Source of the DNA: Sipunculus nudus
Taxonomy: Eukaryota > Annelida > Sipuncula > Golfingiida > Sipunculidae
DNA: 64,000 nucleotides
NCBI GenBank assembly: GCA_026874595.1
Contig: CM049313.1
Span: 34,377,159 to 34,441,158 of the forward strand
Direction of reading: 5' to 3'
Positions 9,719 through 21,690 of the stretch are shown piece after piece. The notes below the pieces were generated by a model that saw nothing but the letters and a program-made list of their open reading frames with translations, searched no databases and was not told where the DNA came from. The first letter of the stretch is position 1. Each line of letters starts with the position of its first letter. A program made the position numbers and the translations under genes.

Positions 9719-10358
9719 GTAGCCTTATATATCTCTCTTTTAAAATTAAGGCAGCGGATCAATGTACTCCAATGGATTCACGCACTGAGCGTCCGTAAAT
9801 TCTTTTGGGAAAACGAAACCTTCATCTCAGGTCAAACGATCAGTCATCAACGTATCCTAGACAGCCAGTTCCTGTTTAGGCGTGGCAGTAATGAGTGTCC
9901 CTGAACACTGTTGATTCCTCACTTGGGGCGGAGTGATATCTTAAATGCTAATCCCATGAAAGTAAATAGTGGTTCAGGGACGTGTCAACGCAAAGAAAAC
10001 AGTCCATATAATCTATTATCTCCTGACGGGTAGTCCGAGCAGACAGGGCTGTCTCAGCATTACCTCCGGTCCCAAGACAGTTCTTAGACCAAACTGTACG
10101 CTTGTCTTGTCTGGGCTCCCCAGCCCGCTCTGTCATTGATTATGCTCCGGCGCGAATTGTATCAATATTGGCGGGCGGTGACACCGGTAATAACTGAAGA
10201 GGGACAACACAACCTGCTTCATCCAACAATACCAGGCCGAGAATGCTTATTAACCACTACTTTCACAGGATATTCAAATAAAGATAAAAGGTTATTGGGG
10301 GGGGGGGGGGGTATACATAGATACGGACGGACGAAGAGATCAAAGAGGCAAAGATGGA

Positions 10359-10362
<4 letters not shown>

Positions 10363-10398
<36 letters not shown>
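10363..10398. repeat. (GA)n microsatellite
   Basis: Uninterrupted GA units, preceded 50 bp upstream by a poly-G run. Confidence 0.97.
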
Positions 10399-10401
<3 letters not shown>

Positions 10402-10562
10402 AGAGCAATCGGTAGAGTAATCAAAGAAGAAATATCATAAATTTCAACTTAACTTTCCTTTTAAATATTGGCTTCGAATTAACAGCCTTTTTTTTGCAAT
10501 TTGTTTGCCTGAGATGCAGAATAGAAAAACGTTATATAGTTCTCTCTGCTGTACAAACGATA

Positions 10563-10580
10563 ACCCATCATATGATGGGT
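10563..10580. repeat. 18-bp perfect palindrome
   Basis: ACCCATCATATGATGGGT equals its own reverse complement. Its role is unknown. Confidence 0.9.
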
Positions 10581-11896
10581 GCCCTATTTGAATATTTTGA
10601 AACCATTTTCTTTGTATTGAACGCAGAGTTACGAAACCAATTTTTCTGTGAAACGGATTGGAATACTATCTGATATAATTTGAATAATTATAAAGGGTTT
10701 TTTTAAAAGAATTTTTGTAGGATTTGTTATTATTTATGGCAATGACACATTAGCCTATGAGCACCGCGCAGTTTTTAATTTTGATATAATTCATTATTTA
10801 TTTATTTTGTTTTCTTTTTATGATCAATATGGAGCAGTCCTTATCCTCTTAGTTAGAATGAAAGTATTTGCATTTTCTATTTTTTCCCTCTTAAAATAGA
10901 AAAAAAAATTATTATATATGAATGAATCTCACTCTGAATTGTAATACTAACTTAACACTAGATGGCGCTGACAGAAATGCGGCATTTCGGTAAATAACAA
11001 CTGCGAATCCAATGGTCCCGATCTATTAACGCGTGTTCAAAGTAAACCATTTCGTATTTCAGTTTGGTATGATTCATCACGTGTAGCTTGAGCACGAATA
11101 TATTGACAACGTGATAATGGATTATTCATGTGAATTAGCATCAGGTCTTGTGCGATAAATAATAACTCAGCAATGACGTGAGTGGTGGCGTAAAAGAAAG
11201 TTCATACATCAGGCTGTAGGATAATGACGAAATACGCAGATCACACTGTCCTCATAAAATAACAACGAAAGCAGAAATCACTTGAGCACTATGTATATAC
11301 CTAAATACTCGATAAAAAGCACAGTAGCTCTACTCGGAAATGGTTGTTATTTTTTTTCTCAGTTTTGTTGGAAGAATCAGAAAATCCATTAAGGTGACGA
11401 GGGTCAAATTCTTCCTTGCTTGTAGCTCACCTTAACCACGTGACCAAATACCTGCCCTTATACATTCTTCCAATCTTGAATGAAAAACGCTTTTTGGCCT
11501 GGACCCCGCAGAGATGTTAGTCTTACAGGGATTGAATCATTTTTCTTATATCGACACCCCCCCCCCATCCCCAGTGATAAACCTTCGACTATGATTTTAG
11601 AGGAGAAGTGAAACAGAAAGTAATATGGGGATGTAGCCTTTTAATCTAGTTAACATAAGGATATTCGTATGCAGAGTGGAAGATGCCCCATTTCGCCAAG
11701 ACCAGTGTCTCTACCAGCAACACCTTCCCACGTAAACTTTACAATATATATCCGTCGCAGTGTCAGATAAACCAAGGGCACTATTAGAATAATCAAACTC
11801 AAATTCTAAAACTTATACTAAAACGTCTTTATGGAATATTTTAATCCAGTATCATCGACAAAGTTCCTCAAGTTAATATAGAAAGTGTAAATATTT

Positions 11897-11910
11897 AACT
11901 GTATTGTTAT
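11897..11910 (+). repeat. LINE target-site duplication, left copy
   Basis: AACTGTATTGTTAT is identical to 17410-17423, directly after the A-rich tail. It defines the 5' end of the element at 11911. Confidence 0.75.
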
Positions 11911-12566
11911 GTGATAAGCCAGCGGAACGTGGCCCAAGCCCTGGATTGAAGAATCGCCCAGAGACTGAACGGCCAGGGACCACACGCATGAATGCCCATG
12001 ACTACAGCTCTACCTGAGATGAGTTTGGGTGCAATGTTTCTGGACTTTGTTTCTTTATTTTCAGAGTCGTGAAATTGACTCGGTTCAATATTCAATAATA
12101 AAGACTGAAATAATAGATACTATAACAGTTTATTTTTCAGATCAATAAGAAGACTTGAAAGTGCTGTAAAATAGTTATTTAAAATGTGTTTCCTCTTATT
12201 CTGTTCAATTATGTTTAATATCGGTGATCAGATCGAGGCCTCGCTGGTAATGTTTAACCAGATAACAGTTTTTGCCGTTTACTGTGTGGGTAGTGACCGA
12301 GCCTCTATTGTCGCTCATTACCAAGTGGTACGTGAGTTGTGAAAGACTCAGGGGTAAGTACTGTCATATATGTGTGCTCTATAGTAATATGTCTTTATTT
12401 GTCATTTATGTTGATGTACATGATACAACCATGAATATTGTACGGGCATCATTTAGTATGTCATTAATTAATTCACCTTTTGGTATATCCACCGTCACCA
12501 ATTATACGAAGATTCGACCATACCTAACGTTATTGGTAAAAAATAATATGTCACGAAGATATATTC

Positions 12567-12910
12567 CTTGAATTTACAGTAGCGACCCTCAATACCAGAG
12601 GGATAAATAATACAAAGAAGGGAGGACAGTGTTTACATGGAAGAGGCGACAAAAGGCGAATGTTACATTTCTACAAGAGACGTATAGTAGTAAATCATGT
12701 GAAGTACAATGGCGTAATGAGTGGAAGGTCATATACTAAATAACCATGGAAGTAATCATAGTATAGTTGCTGTTTTATTCAAACAGGGGGTAGATTATAA
12801 GATTATAAGTATTTATAGTGATGAAGAAGGAAGAATACTCATAGTAAAAACATTAATTCAAGATCAAGTTATATATTTCTGTTATTTATATGCCCCAAAT
12901 CAAGAAAGTA
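12567..12910 (+). pseudogene. LINE endonuclease, N-terminal part
   Basis: The start of an APE-type endonuclease is visible: VATLNTRGINNTKK, then FTWKRRQKANVTFLQETYSS, with the Asn of the LN motif and the catalytic Glu of QET. After a frameshift near 12720 it continues as SIVAVLFKQGVDYKI and YLYAPNQES. It stops exactly where the DNA element at 12911 begins. In the family this enzyme nicks target DNA to prime reverse transcription. Confidence 0.78.
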
Positions 12911-13969
12911 CAGTCAAGCCCGCTTATTGTCATATCGGTTGTGCATGCTTAAATTATGATAATAACCGGGATGTGATATTATGCGGGCTTCAACATCGAT
13001 GTCCTTTTTAGACATAGAAGAAGCGTTAGGTATCAAATGATATTAAAAAATCATCTATAAAAAGGAACCAGAAACGTTTATGAATATTTTTATTGCACAA
13101 CAGCATTTCAAATTACGTTTATGCGCACCTTATGTCCTGTAAGTTTTGTGCCGTATGCCGCATTAACTGACCATAATCCGACTTACTAACAGAAAGAGAC
13201 GTATCGTCTGGGTCATGAGGTCAAATGTCTTGAAATATGCGGCACAGTTATTATGTTATGCGTAGGCACACTATTTTACTTGATCATTCTTTCCCGACTA
13301 TTGCGCCTTATTTTCCGGATGATTTTTTAGTGACTCAAACTTCCATGATCGTCTTTATGATAGAACTGTTCGGGGAGCGGGCATCGTCAAGCCATTGCCA
13401 ATATTCTAAAGTTTCGCGGGGATGTAGGTTTTGGACAGGGTATCTCCAGCATTTTGTGGACCCTTAAAGGGGATTTCCAGTCGTAAGCAACGTTAACATC
13501 TCGTGCTTCATATCATCTCGGCGAAATGTCACCGAGGAGATCATAATGTTTGACATGTGATCCCAAACATCGCCCTTGTTAACGTAAGAAGAAACACAAT
13601 GATCTAGATTACCGTGGTATCTAAAGACGTTAATTAGCTAAGTGACGGGGAGTGACCCGCATGCATCACTACACTTGCTTGTCGCACACAGGTGGATGGT
13701 GGGAGATGTTATCGTTTGATACGCCTGACCGATTACAGGCCCTTGGCCTCGTTGATCGCCGTGTCGGTGTTTGATGTGATATTAACTGCGAACTGGTATC
13801 ACTGTCAAGAGTTCCAAGCATGACAATAAACGATATTATGACAATATCCCATGATATTAAACGGTCAGGTTCACCACTGTTTATATAGGAAATAGTTTGG
13901 GATTTTTTATTTATGTGACAATAAACGGGATTTTCTATTAACCGATATGACACAAAGTGGGCTCGACTG
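12911..13969. mobile_element. Non-autonomous pogo/Tigger-like DNA element nested in the LINE
   Basis: Terminal inverted repeats of about 30 bp: the left end starts CAGTCAAGCCCGCTTATTGT and the reverse complement of the right end starts CAGTCGAGCCCACTTTGTGT; both continue TCATATCGGTT. The left flank is TA. The right flank is AA, one change from a TA duplication. Removing the element together with one flanking dinucleotide joins the LINE endonuclease frame without gap. The interior shows no transposase; a 76-residue frame (13237-13467) is not recognised. The CAGT start and TA target suit the pogo/Tigger branch of Tc1/mariner. Confidence 0.8.
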
Positions 13970-14407
13970 AAAACAAATTGCTTTCTTTAAAAGGGTAAAA
14001 AATAAGCTTATAGAATTTGAAGTGGATGAAGATAAAATCTTATTATAGGGGGTGATTTTAATATTGTATTTGGTAATACTGATAGGGATGGAGGAAGAGA
14101 ACAAATTAAAGTAAAAGTAGTAGATATAGTGAACGATCTGTCAAGCTGTTTTAATTTAATTGATATATGGAGAACTCGGAATGGAACAACAAAAATGTTT
14201 ACCTGGCATCAAAAAGAACATGAAATTCATTGTAGATTAGCCATGTATTTTTTTTCTAGTGCTTTCCAAGATTTTGTAAATAATTGTGACATTATCCCAG
14301 CTGCAATGACAGATCACTCTGGTGTAGTTTTGAAATTTGAAGATACGAAGCAGACCAAAATAGGGAATGGGTACTGGAAATTTAAAAATTTAAAATTCAT
14401 TAAATGA
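13970..14407 (+). pseudogene. LINE endonuclease, C-terminal part
   Basis: The sequence resumes with RVKNKLIEFEVDEDKILL, then after a stop GGDFNIVFGNTDRDGG, the strand with the catalytic Asp-x-Asn of APE endonucleases. Further on are LIDIWRTRNG and TDHSGVVLKF, the conserved SDH-like histidine motif at the end of the domain. Confidence 0.82.
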
Positions 14408-16170
14408 CCTCCAATATGTTGGTATGATATGAAATAAAATTGATGAATGGTGTAAAGAATTGGCAAGTACAAATTGCAGGGGAAAATGGGAATTATTAAA
14501 ATATTCTATTAGAAAAGAAACCATAGTTTACTCAAAGAAAATTAAGAAGAAAATGAATGATCATTATGAACAATTAGCTTCAAGACTAAAATATTTAGAG
14601 AGAGAAAACACAGATACTGAAGAATACTTCAAGCTAAAAGAAACACTGAACTGTTTAGATCTTAAAAAGGCTGAAGGGACAATTATTAGAGCCAGAGTTT
14701 GATGGAGAGAATGGGAAGAGAGGAGTTCAAGGTATTTTTATCAGTTAGATAAAAGAAATGCAGTAAAGAAACATATTAGAAAACTTAAATCACAGGACAC
14801 TGAAGACACTATATCTGTTATTACAGAAACACTATCAACAGTAAGATCATTTTATGAAAATTTGTACAAAAGTAGATATCGAAAAAATGTTTTATCTGAA
14901 GGTCAAATAGTTTTTGATAATCCAAGTCTGGTCAAACTTACAGATGAACAAAAAATAACATGTGAAGGTCTACTTACTCTAGGTGAGTGGGAAAAGGTAG
15001 TTAATTCCATGAAAAATAATAAATCCCCTGGAAATGATGGTTTATCCATAGAATTTTATAAATGTTTTTGGAAAAGGGTGGGGCCATTGTTAGTTGATTC
15101 ATTCAACGATCCATACCATGTAGGGGAAATGTCACCATCTCAAAAACAGTCAGTTTTAACACTCCGAGGAAAAAAAGGGGAAAGACAGATTACTTATTAA
15201 AAACTGGCGCCCAATTTCTTTATTGAATAATGATTATAAAATTGCATCCAAAGCAATAGCAGAAAGAAGAAAAGAAGTTCTGGCACATGTAATACATATT
15301 AACCAGCATGGCTTTGTAACAGGGAGATATATAGGAGAAGCAGTCAGGACAGTACTTGATACAATGGATTATTAGTATGCGTTGATTTTGTAAAAGCTTA
15401 TGATTCATTAGAATGGGAATTTATGTTAAATGTATTAAAACAAATTAATTTTGGGAATGATTTGATATCCTTGGTAAAAACATTTTACAATAATATCGCT
15501 TCATGTATAACAAATAACGGATACAGTTCAGGCTATTTCCAAGTTTAGAGAGGTGTTCGACAAGGGGATCCCCTCTCACCATACTTATTTATCTTAGCAA
15601 TAGAACCTTAGCAGAAGCAATAAGATAAAATAGTCAGATACTGGGCATTAAGGTAAATAAAGGAATAGAGCTAAAGTGTATATTGTATGCAGATGATTTG
15701 ACAGCCATAATGAAAGATGGTGAATCTGCAGACTAATTATTAAGTCTGATTGAAGCCTTTTCCAGAGTTTCAGGCCTTAAAATTAACCAAGAAAAATCAG
15801 AAGCCATGTGGCTTAGTTCAAGGACAAATTGTAAGGAACAACCAATAAATGTTAACTGGAAGACATCTGTCAAAATATTAGGAATTATTATATTACATGA
15901 TCAAAATAAAATAATAGTTTAGAATATCCAACCAAAACTAAAAGATGTTAAAGAAACACTTAATGCTTGGAGAAGTAGAAATTTAACTTTAAATAGAAGG
16001 ATTATGTTAGCAAAGTCATTGGGTTATTCTACGTTTCAATATGTAGCATCAGTAGTAGATATACCTGAAAATTATATAAAGTTGACCGTTTGCTGTTTAA
16101 ATTTATATGGAAAGGAAAAAAGAGGACGGATAAAAAGAAGGATTTTAAGGGATAAATATGAACAAGGTTG
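14408..16170 (+). pseudogene. LINE reverse transcriptase
   Basis: Fragments in shifting frames. A linker helix runs from 14460 to 14880. RT palm and finger motifs follow: NKSPGNDGLSIEFYK (about 15018), NWRPISLLNNDYKIASKA (about 15200), VDFVKAYDSLEW (about 15382), RGVRQGDPLSPYLF (about 15546, behind a stop) and the catalytic YADD at 15686-15697. The thumb-like stretch SGLKINQEKSEAMWLSS follows at about 15770. Stops and frameshifts (for example near 15200 and 15370) inactivate it. Confidence 0.85.
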
Positions 16171-16177
16171 ACAGAAA

Positions 16178-17177
16178 ATGGTTAATGTAAAATGTATGAT
16201 TGAGGCCCTAAGGATAAATTGGGTGAAAAGATATTTATATGGAAATAATATCCCATGGAAATCCCTAGTGGATTCACTGTGTAATCATTATGGAGGGTTT
16301 TCACTCCTTTCACAGTGTAACTACTCTAGAGCAATATTACATAAACTACTATCCTTTTACAGAGAATTTTTTAAAATATGGAAAACTGTCAGAGGAGAAA
16401 AAGATCAGGAAATTATTTGGATTATTTACAACATAACTTTTAATGGTAAACCTTTGTTTATTGAAAATATGAAAAATGCAGGTTTACTTTTTATATCAGA
16501 TCTGGTAGAACAAGGAAAAATAAGGAGTTAAAGTGAAATATTACATGTCTTGGAGAAGTATAATTAGTCAGGTATGGAAAGCATTAAGGTTTATAAAATC
16601 TGCTGAATGTCCTAACAATGATGAATGGATTTTGAAATACTCCAGGACAAAGCTCTCAGAGGTTACCTCAAAGCAATTGTATAAAGTTTTATTAGATAAC
16701 ATCCCAAGGGACATGGGTAAAGGTGAAAAAAAGCATGAAGAAATTAATGATATACAAGACGGTCAGTGGACAGCTATGTATAAATTACCCTGGATAACTA
16801 CCAACGATAAAAAACTCCAAGATTTCCAATACAAGATAATTCATAGGATATTGGTTTTGAATGATTGAATGATTGAAAATGAAAAATGCTCATTCTGTGC
16901 CAAGGAGAGAGAGACATTAGAACATTTCATATATGAGTGTGAAATAAGCAGACAATTTTGGGAAGAATTAGAAAATCATTGCAAGTTTTCAACAGTGAAA
17001 GATTGGAGTCGAGATGTAAAAAAAATATTGTTTTGTATTATTAGAGATATAAATTTAAACAAGATCATACCTGTCATTATTTGCTTGGTAAGAAGTACTT
17101 GTATGAGTGCAGGTATCATGGAACAAAACAAAAGGTCACAATATTTATGCATAAAGTTAAACGGTATCATGACATAG
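16178..17177 (+). pseudogene. LINE ORF2 C-terminal region with CCHC motif
   Basis: Three consecutive frames separated by single stops (16178-16531, 16533-16868, 16869-17177) continue ORF2. The last carries CSFCAKERETLEHFIYEC at 16887-16943, a zf-RVT-type Cys/His motif near the end of ORF2, followed by FWEELE. The end of the protein is degraded before the A-rich tail. Confidence 0.75.
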
Positions 17178-17409
17178 GGATAGAGATAGCGAAGAAAGGT
17201 AATAAATTGACTGAGACTAGAGAGTTGTGGTCATGTCTAAACTAACTTCAAAGTTGATATAAGGTGACAATATTACGCTTGTGTTGTATTTTTGTTCCTT
17301 TAGTGCTATATGTTGTGCTTTTGGTGTATTGAAAATTGTTATGGTATTGTGTTATTTGTAAATGTGTCTGAGATTGTATTGTTTTGTTTCTTTTGTTAAT
17401 AATAAAAAA

Positions 17410-17423
17410 AACTGTATTGTTAT
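17410..17423 (+). repeat. LINE target-site duplication, right copy
   Basis: AACTGTATTGTTAT follows the A-rich 3' tail. It equals 11897-11910 with no mismatch. Confidence 0.75.
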
Positions 17424-18589
17424 ATTACTTTTGACTTTTTACATTTTTTATTGATACCTACATGCCAGTAATACTATTCTGTATAAGGCTTGTGTCGTCA
17501 TCTCTGGCAGTATAGGATATTTTTAAAAAATCTTTACTTTGCATGTGAATAATTTGCTTTAATATGCATTTATATCTAAATTTTAATTAAAAGCCCAATT
17601 CACTAGTTGCTGGAATTCCCGCAAAGCTTGTTCATGCCCTGCTCTGTCGTTCTCTTCGAGTGAAACACTAAAAGACAAATAAATGTCACTTGTATATTGC
17701 GAATCTGTGTGACTTATAAACTTGGCTTTCTTTACCCAGCGGCCTGGGCGTAGTTTCAAGGGACCCGCGGATGGCAGCGAGAGCACGTTGCTGCCTCGCA
17801 CTTGAATGCGCATGTGCTTTGTACTTCTTGCAGTGAACTGTGCAAGGCTGACGTTAGACTGGTACCCTGCTCTGTTATGGCCCACAGCCAGCATAGAGAC
17901 AGGCGTACGACGCCATCTTAGGTACTCCCATTTGCAACTCCTGACTTAGCTGTGGACTGGTTCCAACTCCAGTATGCACATTTGTACCGATTGTCATGGA
18001 CGTTCACGCGATCCTGGCTGATTATCCGTGAGTATTTCTTATAAAATTACTTTCAGTTGTACAACAACTCAGTTTTCAAATATTGAAAAATGAGTTGTTG
18101 CCCAAAAATTGAATGATGGATGTATAGATAATAATGATATACTGAATCTTTGATATTCCACTGTACGTGGCATTGGTTTATTATCAATATCTATTAATCT
18201 ATAATCATATATGTCACACGAAATGTACAGCCAACTTTTGGAAACTTCTCTGTGTAAACGAAATGCTTATTTGTATCATATGTAATACATACTGGAGTTG
18301 GAACCAGTCTGCCTGGAGTACCCAAAAATGACGTTGTACGCCCGTCTTTATGACTGGCCCAGAGCAGCGGTGCCATAATAGAGCGGGGTACCAGTCTAGG
18401 CTGACGTGTGACACATGTAGGTACGACGGCTGAAACAAATGCTCTGCACGGTCACTAAAAATGAGCATAAAACATACATAGCCCAGCCGGGTCCCTTGTC
18501 ATACCATCAGCCCACCAGGAAAATCCTGGTATCCCGGTAGACCAGTCCGCCCCTGGGAACAATAATTTAAATTTTCAGGTCTTATGTTA
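17424..18589. other. Intergenic, no gene seen
   Basis: Mixed-composition DNA. The minus-strand frames at 17583-17894 and 18194-18468 have no recognisable domain. Near 18540 a GTCCGCCCCTGG stretch resembles the end of the GGCGGAT-type repeats found elsewhere in the window. Confidence 0.5.
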
Positions 18590-18850
18590 AACTTTGCATT
18601 TTATCGGCTTCTGTGAACTAGGCCAAGCACAGGCTTCCGAACACAGATCGTGAGTTCGAATATCAGCGTAGGAGCGGTAAAGGTTTTCACAGTCAACTCC
18701 AGCCTGTGGGCTGTGCGCTTATGGGAAGGCCGTGCCTCTCTCCCACAGGATTGCTTTTTGGGTGGCTCCATCTAGTAATGGGCAATAAAGGGAAGAACCT
18801 CTTCTCAGTATAGATGTATTTAGATGTTGGGTTTACTTTGCATATCCCAA
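18590..18850 (+). repeat. tRNA-derived SINE relic
   Basis: The head resembles a tRNA (AAGCACAGGCTTCCGAACAC, then a B-box-like GTGAGTTCGAATATC at 18650-18664). It is followed by a tRNA-unrelated body with TGTGGGCTGTGCGC. It is too degenerate for a functional tRNA fold. Confidence 0.5.
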
Positions 18851-19474
18851 AGCTATTCGTTTATATCCTAAACTATCATAAAGAGACCTAATAATTTAAT
18901 TGATAGCAGGTTGAACCTGTACATGAAATAGTATGTTCATTTAACTTAAAAAGAATAACGAAAATTAATTGTTATATCACACGGGTTTGATATTTATGGT
19001 AAAATGGTAACGGTTTGATTTGATGGAAAAACAACTATTAGAAATAATTGAAAAATACGAATAATACCCTGAACATTTTGTATAAGGACTTGCATTAGCA
19101 GGCGTGGGTTGCCCATTCAATATTCACAGTTATTAAATTTACAATATTATAAATGCAATAAAAGAGCATTTCCAAATGGTACACGTACTTTCGGTAACCA
19201 CACTTATTAAATATCAAATGATTCCACATGCATATTTGTCCCAGCATGCAGTATTTGTGTGTATGACTAACTGTTTGGCGTCCCCGGAGCGCACCTTGTG
19301 GTCACAATTTGGGCGTCAAACAGCGGTCATTATTTGGGCGTGAGGCAAAATGTAAATGTTTTGTTATTTTTAGATATTGGTTACATTTTCCTGAAATAGT
19401 CATAGAGAAGAGTAGATTGTGATAACATCAATTTCAACCTTTCATCCATATTTTATACACCAATTAGTCGGCAG

Positions 19475-19478
19475 TATA

Positions 19479-19554
<76 letters not shown>
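19475..19554. repeat. (TA)n microsatellite
   Basis: About 40 TA units with one G interruption. Confidence 0.97.
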
Positions 19555-19555
<1 letters not shown>

Positions 19556-19917
19556 AAGCTAAGTGAACACTAATTGTGAGTCAATCTGTGTGATTTCTGT
19601 TAGCCGAGGCGTACACGTTTGCAGTGTGTCAATGTGAGATAGATAGTACATGAGCTATAAACAGAAAGCAATGGCTAAATTATTTAGCCCTGACGTCACG
19701 AGGTCAATTTAGAATTGGATGAAATAAGCTGTGAATATGCAGGAATCATCTACGTCACAGAAACAGTATTTGAAGCATGTTTTCCCCATTCTCGTCCGTT
19801 TTCGTATTAATCAAAAACTGAAATAAGATTCTCACTGCGTGACTGGTCACTTAACACAAATATTATAGGTATGTTTTGTGGTGATCTTATGGGGAAATTG
19901 CAGAAAACGTCTACAAC

Positions 19918-19926
19918 ATATATATA

Positions 19927-19986
<60 letters not shown>
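19918..19986. repeat. (TA)n microsatellite
   Basis: About 34 TA units with one phase slip. Confidence 0.97.
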
Positions 19987-19991
<5 letters not shown>

Positions 19992-21690
19992 CTATACCGA
20001 AAATGAACAGACCCTGAAGGCAGATTGCTTGATTATTAGATGCCCTGTTGACTGTAAACGCTTAGGCGTGTGTGTTTCGATGATCTGGGAAGTATCCACA
20101 CATAATAAGCTTCAGTCATAGAAGAACTGGTGTCTCAATGTAACAGTTTCTTGTTGTGTTGATCTGCGGCCGATATCATAATAATCGTAATGGCACATGA
20201 GCTTATGGTTTGATGAATTTAAAGGTTTGTGTTGCGATAACCTATAAAGGTAAAATTATTTAAAAAAAATCTACTATGGTGGATTTAAATATGACATCAT
20301 AAACATACCGCGTGTGTGTTGTAGCCATGCATGCGTAGTTGTACAGTAAAATTTTCCATATTTCACCGGGAGTAACTAACGGCTTGGGAAATCTGATTTC
20401 CCTGGGAAACTGACTACATCGTCAATACGGACACAAGAAATATATGCGGTCTCACAAGTCACGGTAGAGGATCTATGTAAGTATGCATTTTTCTTTCTAT
20501 GTAAATGACAGGATTCAAAACACCAGTGGAGGTGTATCACCGATATTAATTAACAGAAACAGACGTCCTATTGCCTTCTATCTTCATCGACATATCCATG
20601 ACTTAAAGCCAGCTATACACCTATATTTTTGTGATTTCTGGCCCACTCTGCGTACACTTTAGGTAGCTCGTGTTATCAGGTGTCATCCCCAATGGACTAG
20701 TCTCAGAAATGCGCATATATTCTGACAAACAGAAAAAATATTAACCCAAGAGGTTGGTTGTATATGTCCGGTAGTTGAGGGGTCACTAGTTGCGAAACAC
20801 CCTGCGAAACTCTGGTTTGCATGACGTGCCCCCGGATGTCCTGACTGAATGGATTACGTGTTAGCTGGACGAGCTCCAGTTAGGAGGGGCCCAGTTGGAC
20901 GAGTCCCATACAGCTGGGTCTTTTATAAGCTAGGTTTTTGGTGATTTTTTTTTTAATCCTATATATAACATTAATCCATGTACTGTCATATTGTCAGTTA
21001 AACATTTTCACATTTCCTGTGAACAGGAGTAGAAAGACAATTTTAAAACCCCGTACAATAGCAAGGAAATATAATAGAGAAACCCGCACCTCTGACACGG
21101 TCACTACATTTTAGAAGAAAGTTTTCCTTATAAGCGGGTTCATTTTATAATTACCTGATTTTTTAATAACGGAACTAATTATGTTGCGTTTCATAATGAT
21201 TGTTCAGACAAGTCAATTCATAAGTGCAGTAAAAACAACAGATTACCTTTTTATAAGTGTTTGAATAAGCCGTTCATCCTTAAGGTCGTTTCAAACTGTT
21301 TCATTATTTCATAGGCATACTTTCAAAATACAATATACATGTGTAAAATATAATAAGACAAAAAGACAGCAAAACACCAGTAATATAGCAAGGTAAGTGA
21401 TATTTAATTTAGTCTTCGTAATGCTTGCACAAGATATAGGTGTCGCAATCAGCCATGCGGTCTACCCGAAGAAGCCGTTCTTCCTTCTTGCAGGATGTTT
21501 TAAACTGCTTATATATTCATATATACATTTAAAATACAATATCTAAAATATAGTTCATTTATTAGCTTTTGTTATGTCTTTTACCTGTACGTTATTTGAT
21601 AAAGCGTTTGACTAGGACTGGCCGAGCTGGGACCGTCGGAAGGGGACCCGTCCAGATGGGATCGTAAACAATCCGACCCGTCTATCTGAG

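Larger units (their letters stand above)
9719..11896. other. Intergenic, no gene seen
   Basis: AT-rich DNA with a G-run (10298-10311), a (GA)n tract (10363-10398), an 18-bp perfect palindrome (10563-10580) and a C-run near 11560. Open frames here are short and unrecognised. Confidence 0.6.
11911..17409 (+). mobile_element. L1/Tx1-like non-LTR retrotransposon (LINE), decayed, with nested insertion
   Basis: The ORF2 domains occur in order: AP endonuclease (12567-12910 and 13970-14407), reverse transcriptase (about 14900-16130) and a C-terminal CCHC motif (16887-16943). The element ends in an A-rich tail (AATAATAAAAAAAA) and is flanked by a 14-bp direct repeat. Many stops and frameshifts are present. 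About 650 bp before the endonuclease show no recognisable ORF1 and may be 5' UTR or a decayed ORF1. Assignment to the L1/Tx1 group rests on the endonuclease plus the RVT-type zinc motif and is inference. Confidence 0.85.
18851..21690. other. Intergenic, no gene seen
   Basis: AT-rich sequence with two long (TA)n tracts. Near 20860-20930 and 21620-21710 are GGACGAGTCC/GACCCGTCC-type segments that look related to each other. No coding signal. Confidence 0.55.

Noticed and set aside
12272-12571. LINE ORF1 protein
   Set aside because: A 99-residue frame without RNA-binding or coiled-coil features. It lies within the element borders but cannot be supported as ORF1.
13237-13467. Transposase fragment inside the Tigger-like element
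   Set aside because: No DDE or helix-turn-helix motif is visible in the 76 residues.
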